Source: Amylostereum areolatum (Eukaryota > Basidiomycota > Agaricomycetes > Russulales > Stereaceae). From it: a DNA stretch of 64,000 nucleotides. Under the pieces are notes generated by a model. The model had not been told where the DNA came from, made no database searches, and worked only from the letters and a program-made list of their open reading frames with translations. Each line of letters opens with the position of its first letter. Positions within the stretch are counted from its first letter, which is position 1. The stretch is from positions 62,001 through 126,000 of the forward strand of contig SAXG01000025.1 in the NCBI GenBank assembly GCA_012932865.1. Reading direction: 5' to 3'. Positions 55,004 to 64,000 of the stretch are shown one piece after another. A program made the translations under genes and the position numbers.

Positions 55004-57657
55004 ATGTCTACGAAAGAATGGGAGGTCCAGCTGGACGTCGAACGCGGGCGGCGGCCTAACGTTGCCGTCAAATGGTATTGGACGCGTTCGCAAAGGGACG
55101 CGCCGCCGAAACTGATCGACTTTCAAACTGGGCGTCGCATGGAAAAGGAAGGTCGATACGACTACCAAAAGCATCCAGTGCTCGAGCACGGCGTTCCTAA
55201 GCACACAGCCCAAACTCCAGTTATCGACCACGAGGACGATCTCGACGATGACGAGTGGGCGGACTTGCCTCGCGTCACACCACCGCCGCGCTCACTCTCA
55301 ACCCCCCCTTCACAGCGAGAGATTTCCACAGAAGCGAGGTTGGCCCAATTTGCAAGCGCCCTGCCCTGCCCACCCGCCTTTTCCGCTCCCCTTGAGCCTC
55401 AGGCTACTCATCCCTCGCCAGTCCTCCCAGACCTTCGCTTCGAGGCATGGATGTCGTGGTTTGATGACTGCACCATCCACGTGATCAACACCTTCACTTT
55501 CCCTCCTCGCCCGCCTTTCCCCCCGCCGTCGGTTTTTGCGGACGGACTCTGGGGGCTACATGAATACACCCGGTACCCCACCCCCTTCGATCGACGAGCG
55601 CCATGGCTCGCGTACATGGCGCTTGAAGATCCCACCCTCTGCAAACGTCTCAATAAATCTTCCATGTGGCAAGCGGGTCCTCCAGGCCACTTTGTGGCGA
55701 CCGCACGATATGCGGCTGACTTGCGTCGCCGACGGGAGGAGATTGCGTCTCGGTACGCGCGCACTGCCCCGACAGTTCTAGCCCATCGTGGTCGCCTGAA
55801 CCGCCACGTCGACACCACCGATTTGCCGTCCTTCGCAGTAGAGCGTTCCACAAACGCGTACGGCATTCTCGTACACACTGGGGTCACATCGTGGCCTGAG
55901 TTCATCGCGGTCCTCCACGTGGTGCGGAGTGCGCTGCTCGAGCTGGAAGCCTTCCTGGCCTGGGCCGAGGACATGGAGCGCTATGTCGGTGGTCATCCCT
56001 CACTTGTAAAGGGAGTACGCGGTGCGATCTTCCTACTCGAAGATCGAGAGGCACTCGAGGTCGTGGCCGCGCGAGGTCTGCCTGCTTTCTTCGTCGCCAG
56101 GTCGGCCGATGAGACGCCCCACTGCATAGGCCGAGAGATCCACGCGATGGACCATGATCCAAACGTCCGCGGGAAGGTTTTTGAGACAAGTAAGTTTTGT
56201 ACATGCGCCATTCCCCCCTTCCGCCCAGCCCTGATTGAATTCTGGACAGGTCACATGCACAGCCTTCCCTTGGAATATTATCCTCCCACCGCCGCAAACG
56301 ACCAGCTCCAGTTCGTGCGCGAAGCCCGCGGTGCTACGCCGCGCACGGACGACCATCGCCCTAACGTTAGTCTCGCGCAGAAGCTCGCCCGCGAACGCAC
56401 GAAGATGGAGAATGTCACTCGCGAGGAGAGGCGGCGGATTGCAGCAGATGCCCCACGCCAGGCGCACATCGCACGTGTTAAGCGCGCGAGGGGGGAAGAA
56501 GTTGGTATGTCTTCTGTCCTGTTTAGCAGGCAAGCGCGTACCAATGCTGTTTTTTGGGCCCAGTCGGCGAACACCCGTTCAAGAAATTCCTCAAGGAGAA
56601 GGCCCACCCTGCTTGGAACGCAGAGATCCAGCGCCGAATCGATGATGCCCACCGACCGACTTGGATGTGTGCTCCATGGGCTCCCTTAGATCGGGCCGTC
56701 ACAGAAGTCGACCCCACCGTACTGAACTTACCTGCGAACACCGCCGCCAAGCCCTCTTTCTTCCCCCGCGAAACAATGTTTTGGAATGCCAGCCTCGCCA
56801 ACCAGAGCCGTATATTCGCGTGGTTCGTCCGCCTCTGGCCCCAAATTCTTAGGAGGCCGACTCTCTCAAAAGGAGATCCCGCTGTGTCCCCGCTTACGCC
56901 GTCCCAGTGGAAAGCCCACTTTGACAAACAGATCTGGATGGACCAGTGCGGGTACAAAATCGCGTTTGACATCGAGCGGCCATTCGACTTCGGCCTTCCT
57001 TCCATGTGGGGGATCACAATTAGCATGCGCGTCCAAGATGAGCAGTGGATGAAGAACACTATAAACGGCTCATCAGCCGATCCGACTCGCCACTTAGGGC
57101 TCGGCACACTAGACTGTGGTTGCGTGCCGACCCCCGCGCATTTCAACGATGACTCGGAACTCCGCTACGCCGTAATCCGACGTCTGCTGGACGAAAAGTA
57201 CAAATACGAGTTCTTGCTCGTCGTGGAGGGTGGAAATATACCCCTAGACACCGCCCAGCTTGACTTCCACGCTCCCGTCGCCCGCTCAACCTCCCCCGCT
57301 GCCGACATCATTCGCCTTGTCGAACGAGTTGTCTTGTACAACGGGCCAGGGAAGGCGCGAGGCTGGGACCTCCCTTCTCACCTGGAACGACGCGGCTGGA
57401 TTGCGGCTCTCCGAGACCTCTTCGTGCACGCCAAGGACTTTGACGTGTTCAAAGGGTGCACTGGTTGGGGCCTGTCCCCTGCGGACGTTCGAAACGCCAC
57501 CATCGAGTCGTGTTCGGATGCCTCTGAGTTGGACTTGTACGAGCGGTGGCTCCTGTTTTTCTATGCGCATTCCCTCTTCTCTCTCCACGGCTTGATTCCC
57601 ACACCGCTTTATCCTGCTCCCTCGCTCACGTCCCTCCAATGCCGCTCACATCGTTAA
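55004..57657 (+). CDS. Large unrecognised protein (844 residues)
   Basis: Exons 55004-56189, 56250-56504 and 56564-57657 join in frame to 844 codons; introns are 60 and 59 bp with GT-AG ends. The start MSTKEWEVQLDVERGRRPNV is well placed but 54833 is an alternative. Features are an acidic linker (DHEDDLDDDEWADL), a Pro/Ser-rich stretch, then a Trp-rich region (FEAWMSWFDDCTIHVINTF; SMWQAGPPGHFVATARYAAD), a basic helix-like part (KLARERTKMENVTREERRRI) and FKKFLKEKAHPAWNAEIQRR. I recall similar Trp/Arg-rich proteins only as lineage-specific hypothetical proteins of Agaricomycetes and cannot give a function. No catalytic motif or membrane span is seen. Confidence 0.75.
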
Positions 57658-58368
57658 TATATTCACTGTACAATTACCGCTCGCACTACATCTGTACATC
57701 AACCCCCCCCCCCCCCCCCGGTCCCCTGTCCTATTCCTTTGCAATTGACGAACGTGACACCTCCGTGCTCGCGCTATCGGTCGCTCGCCTCTATAAGATA
57801 GACCCATCGACTTTGCCCGTCCTATTAACAATGTCTCTTTACTTCCCCTACGGGTGTCCTCATCGCACCAGGATTCTGGTACGCACTCTTCAAGGCAACA
57901 CAGATTACACAAGTGAGATCCCGCCCGATGTTCCCTGGAAGACTCGCGAGCTTGATGTGTGGTTTCGCCACTCATAAGTACGTCGTACCTAGCCAACAGC
58001 ATCGACAATCCCGAGTTCAAATCCGCTTCTGCAATCCAGACGGACGTTCCGATTCCCTGACCTGTCGAAACGCCACCAGACAACTGATCTATAAAGAGGA
58101 CGAGACAAGTGCGAACATGAGTCACCTTTCGCGAGTTACGACGTTGTTACGCCTGTTACTACATAAGTAGTTGAATGAGAACAACATTACCATAGTTTGA
58201 TTACTGTTTGAATCGTTTCGCAAGGGTCGTGTAGATACTTATCTATCTATCTATCTACGTACTACTACTAGCTACTTTGAATCGGCCACGCGGCTGTGCA
58301 GGCCATGCAGGTGGCTCGTGCGCAAACAATGAAACAAACTCCTCCGCGTCTTCCACCACAAGTGATTT
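57658..58368. other. Intergenic with poly-C run
   Basis: A run of 17 C lies at 57703-57719. Short (tatc) repeats lie near 58240-58256. No gene is supported. Confidence 0.45.
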
Positions 58369-60348
58369 ATGTCGGACCTGCTCACCATCACAACTGGGCT
58401 TCGAAGATGCGCTATCGGCATCACTCTCGTGGATTCTTATGCCTCTCGTCTTTCGATTCGATTGGAACCCGTTGGCTCTTCGTTCCGACTGAGTCTCTTG
58501 TCAAATCCTACAGTTGCCGAGGAAGACCAACGTGCCACTGACCAGAACAAACCTCTTATATCGTGTCCATTGGGGGGGAAATGCATCAAGCTCATAAAAT
58601 ATACGCCTTTTCAGGTGAGAGTCGCAACATCATTTGTACATTGTGACTGTTCAAGTGGTCCGGAAGGCTTATAATAAGTATCGGTTGGAGGTTGCCGAGT
58701 CTGCCCGGCAGCCTGTGATTCAGCTTCGTTTTCAACCCTCAATGGAGATCTGCGGCACCATGTCGTATGCTATCACCCCAGGTAAGCTCGGTTTGAAGCA
58801 AAGTGCATGCTAAGCAACCACACTCTTTAGGCGCTAAGGACGACGGCGGTCGTATCACGCTTCAAGGACTCATCGGGGAAAATAGAGAGAGCTTTGATAG
58901 CTATGCATCTGTCTTGCGAGTGCTGCTAGAGGCTTCTTCTGAAGTAGAGACCATCAAGTATGTCCAACAAACACGGAATCCCACAGTCAGAGTGACCTAA
59001 GGACCACAGCACATTGACGGGCGCCCGCATCTGGGAACACCTGTAAGGCCCACCTTCCCTTCCAGCCGGCCATAGGGTATTGACCGTTTGTTAGAAATAG
59101 TAAAGCAAATGCACGTTCCACCAACCCTTCGGCAGTCATCAGTTCGGGCGGAGAATCCAAGAGTATCCTTGATCAGGTCCTCAGTCCGTTCAAGAGGTCC
59201 GTGTGAGTACAGGAATCGTTATATACTCAATCATGACAAGACTCGTTTCGCATGCTCTGTTTGCGAAGTAACAAGATACGTGTTGTCGCGTCGGACGTCG
59301 CTCGTCTGCGTCCCGGGGGACTGCTCAACGACGTCTTGATAGAACTTGGACTCCAGTATGTTTTCACACATTCTGAACTTTGGATGAATAGTTACCTCGT
59401 CGTAGATGCATACTCGATACACTGCAACCTAGGGCGTACCATCACGACGCAATTCACATGGCGAATACTTTTTTTTATTCAAAATTGTCCCATGATCTGT
59501 GCGTGCGTATGTTAATTCATGTAGTATAATTCCGGAATGATCAGTGGCATCTTTTTGATTGTAGAGCTGGCTCCGGTCTACAACGCGTGCTGCAATGGAC
59601 CTCTGGCTTGAAGCTCAGTCAGAAGAGTTTTTTGATTGTACCAATTCATGATTCATCAATGCAGGTTGTCGCAAGTCCTCAGTTGTTTGACTTCTAATGG
59701 CTTCGCTTCATAGAACCCATTGGTACTTGATAATTGTCGTCCTTCGTGTGGATCAAGTGTTTAGCAATGCCATAGTGGATGAGGAAGTCGAAGTCGGCCA
59801 CATGCTCGGAGTGGAATCGGTATCCAGAGTTATATTTCGATACTCCTTGTCACGGGTCTCATCCACGCTCATCTTATAAGGCGCCACCATTCTCGCCCAG
59901 CGCTGATAATGGTTCAAGGGCGGACATTTTGGTCTTCGACTCCGCCGGCTTCGAACATGACGCTGCGATCGAAGATATCAGGCGGTTTTTGCTCTCTAAA
60001 TGGGAAGAGGATAGCGATGTATGCGAGACACGTTTGAACATCGTCGGAACTCACGTCAAGGTGTGTCTAAATGAGTCTCACATCCCGGAAGTTTCTCACT
60101 TTGTGCAGGTTCCGCGCCAAGAGAATGGGTACGACTGCGGCCTTTTTCTTCTTCATTTCGTGGAAATATTTTTGGGAGACCCATGGAGACATCTCGGGAA
60201 TGCATTGGTACGTGCGGTTCACATATCAACTCGTCGAGGCTATAGATCGGCCCCATAGGATTCTGGAGCACGTCAAGACATTCCCGCGCTGGACAGTCAT
60301 TTGATGCGGGAGAGGCTAAGGAGCACAATTGATCAATATTCTCGATGA
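58369..60348 (+). CDS. Ulp1/SENP-type SUMO protease (C48 family)
   Basis: A chain of short exons reads one protein. The N-terminal region has CIKLIKYTPFQ, RKAYNKYRLEVAESARQPV and DDGGRITLQGLIGENRESFD. A linker with SILDQVLSPFKRS follows, then the C48 domain: NKIRVVASDVARLRPGGLLN, DAIHMANTFFYSKLSHDL, KSFLIVPIHDSSM, HWYLIIVV (catalytic His), ILVFDSAG (catalytic Asp), VPRQENGYDCGLFLLHFVEI (oxyanion Gln and catalytic Cys), and a last exon DIPALDSHLMRERLRSTIDQ ending at 60348. Order and spacing fit Ulp1/Ulp2-like enzymes that cut SUMO from targets. At least nine introns of about 30-60 bp are needed; two (near 59356 and 59689) require weak GT donors, so slight decay cannot be excluded. The start codon is uncertain. 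Confidence 0.75.
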
Positions 60349-62300
60349 GGAATGTGAAAGGTTTGGCTCCTCGTGAATCATTTATCCTGACAGCGAACCC
60401 AGACCGAGGTAAGAAAGATCATAAAAAGGTACGCTCCACGCAGATACTGTGGGCTCGTGATGGGAGTTCGTCGCCGTTCCGCGCGCCCGCCATTGTGACG
60501 AGAAGTGGGATTATGCCTCGTGTCTGCCTCGTGTCTGCCACGAGGTGAACATAGAGGAGGGTAAGTGTCCCAGCACGCTGCTGCTCGTCGTAACGAACGA
60601 TGCCGCCGTACTCTTATAAACCTTCGTCGATGAGTGCGACGGCCGCCCTCAGAAAGCCAGGATACGAACCCCGTCCAACTTCATGGCCAGCCCCCATTAT
60701 CCCCCAGGTCTCTACGGCTCTCCCGATGGTAAGCTTTCGCATCAGTCACATCCACCTCGAGGCAGATCCACATCTCATTTCCCTTTTACTAGACCCTTTG
60801 CTCTCGTCGCTGACATCGTGGTCAAGTGAGACCCTCGATTTCGTCGAATCGACGCGTGACGCGAATGGGGCGGCGTCTCCGTCTCGAGTCTGTGAAGATC
60901 TGTCGATTATCTCCCTCTCGACATCAGTGCTGTCGTCCCCGAACGTATGCTCATCCTCGTCCGTGCCGTCGGCGTCGACGCTATCTACCCCCGTCCCTCC
61001 GTCCCTCCCTCGCGGGCGACGTGCAGAACATGTCAAGAAGATTCACTCCCGACTGCCTTATCTTCCAAATGTTGTTCATGTCGGTTGTTTCTTGTGTACT
61101 CAAGTATACTTAGTGCTACGATCACACGGCCACCTTGCCAGCAGCAGGAACCAACGCAGCAGCCATGATCAAACACAATATAGCAAGCCATCCCGCCGCT
61201 CCATCTCCGATCACCACCCACGGGCCCGGGCCCGCATCCGCTGGACCCAGTCATCCAGCGGGTGGATTGCCATCTACTATGTACATACGTCCCTTCCGAG
61301 TCGGTGCCGTTTAGCAGCGGAAAGCGTAGCAAGACCAAGGCCGAGATCAAGTTATCCACAAGTATAATCCACTCACCTTAAGCTGGCGTAAGTTTATTTC
61401 CGACTTACATGATCTGCATGTGCGCGACTTTGTTTGCAGGAGTGTATATGCCGTCGTCTTCTCGAACAGAACCCCGACATCCTGGCTTCCGAGTACGATG
61501 CAGCTTCGAAAGGCATCTCTCACGAGAGCGCGAGTGAGTGCATTGACACGCTCACCTCGCCCTTCACTCAATATACACACATGCAGTCGTAAACAGGGTG
61601 TGAAAGACGGTAAGTGGTGTCGACTGTCTGCAGTTACGAAATCTGACATTTCGGTGACAGCGTGCCCTGAAGAATGCACCCGTCCCGTGTAGCTTTGGAG
61701 CTTGACTTTGATTTACGTCGGGACTCTGCCCCACGAAAACCACCCACGATACCATGTCTAGAATTCGGATTGTTCGCCTATGCGGGGGAGGGAGCTACAA
61801 ACCCGGAGTTTCACTAATCGTAACGTACATATGTGTTTGTCTATGAATCGCCGACAATCGGCATAATACGTATCTCTGTCCTACCACTCCGTCAGCGAGG
61901 TGTCCCAGCGGCCTCACAGTTCCCGCAAGAATCGCAAGATGCACACTTGTCACTTGGTATTCTGATTTTTCGTATGCCAGGATGACGGATTCAGCGAAGA
62001 TGGGCGACGCTTGAAGCGACTTAGCGTCTTACGCGTTCATGCACGCACGTGACCAACTCGCACGCGTTGATGCGCTCCATGTACGATGTGCTGTCTGTGT
62101 GGGATCTTTTGAACGTATAACATCCTGTACCATTGATTTGAACAGGTGCGGGGGGCGGCGGTGCTTTCATGAACAGTGTGCTCATCACGCACCCTAGAAT
62201 GTCGCCACAGATGAGTGGTGCATGCAATGAGGACCTAGTTACAAGAAAGTCAGTTATGTTGCGTAGAGAGAAATCTCAATCAATCACACCTGTGTTCTAA
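60349..62300. other. Gene-poor stretch with one possible gene
   Basis: A plus-strand frame from 60600 (MPPYSYKPSSMSATAALRKP) has a possible gtctct donor after IIPQ, but later exons are not clear; the Ser-rich text at 60740-61030 has an equally open antisense. 61700-62300 shows nothing recognisable. Confidence 0.3.
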
Positions 62301-62309
62301 TCTCCCTGA

Positions 62310-62532
62310 TCAATTTACACGCGTGGACAAGGGGTTTTCACGAAGAAGAAGGTGGATGATGTCGTTGGTGACGCGTTACAATGGCAAAGAAGACGAGGAC
62401 GCGTGCCGACAACGACACGGCCGTCTGATTACTCCGGATTACAGACGTAAAACCCGAAACGGGACTTGATAACAGAGTTATAAAAGGGCCGAAATACAAA
62501 TTGATTATAACCCCGATCGTGTTTTTCTGACG
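62310..62532 (+). repeat. Dispersed repeat R2, second copy
   Basis: Resembles 7780-7960, with the best match at the end (attgattataaccccgatcg tgtttttctgacg) and acacgcgtggacaa near the start. A reverse copy of only the end lies at 4004-4030. Confidence 0.5.
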
Positions 62533-64000
62533 GGATCAAAGTCATTCTATTTCAACATCAACTCGAAATGCACCGCCAGCCGCGTCCTTCAACCTTGCTC
62601 ATTTGCAGTGTGATTTTGGGCAATGACGGGAACAAGGTTCAGTTCAGGAGGCGAGACCTTGACGAGCTGATTGCGCGCTCCCCGCCAGCTGCGGGCCCCT
62701 CGCGGACGACTGCCATACAATACCATCTTCCAGTCCAAACTCTGCAAATCTGCATGCCTAGTACATGAAGCTTTTCATCAAGACACTTAAAATCCTCTAC
62801 CTGTAAGTTGCCTGTAAGTCATAAGAGCGAGGTACGGGTCCGAGAAGGCCAGTAATGGCAGAGACAATAATCATATACTGCGTGGATGTAGGGGCCGAGC
62901 TCCCAGGAGAACTGGAATGGCGTGAGGCCTTCGTCCAACACGTCCGCCGAAGCTGGGGGCAAACGAAGAGAGGGGGTGATATATGCGCTTTCGGGTGCAG
63001 CGGTACACGCCGGATGAGATCCCAAATCCGGCACGTTCGGAACCCCGCGAACGTGACCAAAAGTCGGTGAGATCTGAATCAGGGGAAGGGGGTATGAGGA
63101 AAGTGTCATCTTCGAAGGGATTGTATGCACAGTGAAGGGGGAATCCACGGCAAGACTTGGGGTCGACGCGGGAGAAGGACATAGGACGATAGGGCGGCTG
63201 TGACAGAAGGGCTTTGGGCCTTCATCCAATCGCTCAAGAGCCCTCGTAGATGGCCTTCCAGTCCTTATCGCATGGACGACGGAACGCATCATACGGCGCA
63301 TACGGGTTTGCTGGGTGCGGCGAAGACGACACCATCGTACCATCAGAGCTGCGAGCATCCCCCATTGGTTGCTGAACGACACGAAGGGTCAGGATCAAGA
63401 GCAGCCCTCTGTACATGCTATGATACTCACTTTGTGCTCCTCTCCCGTGAGACAAGGTTCGATGGCGAACACTGCAGAGTGGGGTGGTGCGGATGGGGGA
63501 AAAAGGAGGGAAAGGGCAGAGAGGGGGAGAGGGGGGAGTTTAGGGAAGAGTCGGGCTCGTGGGTGTAGAAAAAGGGAATCGGTCCCGTCTGGGTGAGCAT
63601 GAAGTGCGGTCTGAATGATGGGGCGTGACAGGGAGTCCAAGGCAACGGACTGAGCCTGAGACTTGTGATCTATAGCGTCGCCTTCACCGTCAGACAAACC
63701 GCCTTCCATCTCCTGAACGACGCGGTCAACCATTTGGCGCGGTGCAGGCGGTGAGCGGGAGACGGGTTTCGTGATTTCTGTGGAGTGCATCGCTCGGAGA
63801 GCGCGGGAACGTGCACGGTAGGCGGTCTTGCTTTTGTCCACATGGAGTTCCATACATCGGCAGCGAAACGACTGAAGTCGTTGTTGCTTCCGGTCATCGC
63901 TCCTTGATACTTGGTGCTCAACTCTGTACGAAAGAGAATGAAAGAGTTCGGAGTGGCGGGATGTGGCGGCCACCCTCCACGGCGCTTCAGGACCTCTTGC
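62533..64000 (-). other. Possible minus-strand gene running off the right edge
   Basis: From the right edge the minus strand reads EHQVSRSDDRKQQRLQSFRC, SRSPPAPRQMVDRVVQEMEG and DALDS-type text to about 63560. After a gap it reads GTMVSSSPHPANPYAPYDAF (about 63290). These pieces look like exons of one Ser/Arg-rich protein whose start lies beyond 64000. No family is recognised and the splice sites are not settled. 62533-62800 holds a short plus-strand frame only. Confidence 0.35.

Overview
The window looks like accessory-rich nuclear DNA of a basidiomycete, most likely an Agaricomycete. The reasons are GC-rich genes split by many 50-70 bp GT-AG introns, two copies of the DUF6535 membrane-protein family that is common in mushroom genomes, chromodomain Ty3/gypsy elements, a Helitron transposase remnant and an intron-dense P450. 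All gene models were made by eye from reading frames and splice motifs; no database search was run.

Layout. 1-1312: 3' part of a DUF6535 gene broken by a 4-bp insertion. About 2210-3045: a decayed VPS11-like fragment. 3067-3758: a 692-bp inverted-repeat element. 4540-5031: a solo LTR with target-site duplication (TSD). 5.0-9.95 kb: mostly gene-poor, with a tRNA-like remnant and dispersed repeats. 9955-17655: a hAT element carrying a nearly intact chromovirus, here Gypsy-1 (10497-17595, TSD agtat). 18728-21214: an intact DUF6535 gene. 21504-21577: tRNA-Val(AAC). 23506-25887: a 14-exon cytochrome P450. 26433-30436 (minus): VPS11, facing away from a tiny ATP synthase subunit J/i gene (30941-31395), followed by an alpha/beta hydrolase (31940-33289). 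34347-36118 (minus): a GATA-factor-like gene without the first half of its zinc finger. 37.9-39.9 kb: a NotI-rich minisatellite split by a second solo LTR. 40136-42398: two unrecognised multi-exon genes. 43138-51903: the N-terminal half of a Helitron transposase split by a second chromovirus, Gypsy-2 (44010-51519, TSD cgcaa), followed by a 5'-truncated Gypsy-2 copy (52015-52572). 55004-57657: an 844-residue unrecognised protein. 58369-60348: a Ulp1/SENP-type cysteine protease. The right end is gene-poor, with a possible minus-strand gene running off the edge.

The housekeeping genes (VPS11, ATP synthase J/i, hydrolase, P450, Ulp protease, tRNA) do not form an obvious pathway. The strongest signal is layered transposition. 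Two different chromovirus families both carry in-frame stop codons at matching domain borders of gag and end gag at the same TTTTTGA string before pol, which suggests shared recoding or a shared multi-ORF gag layout.
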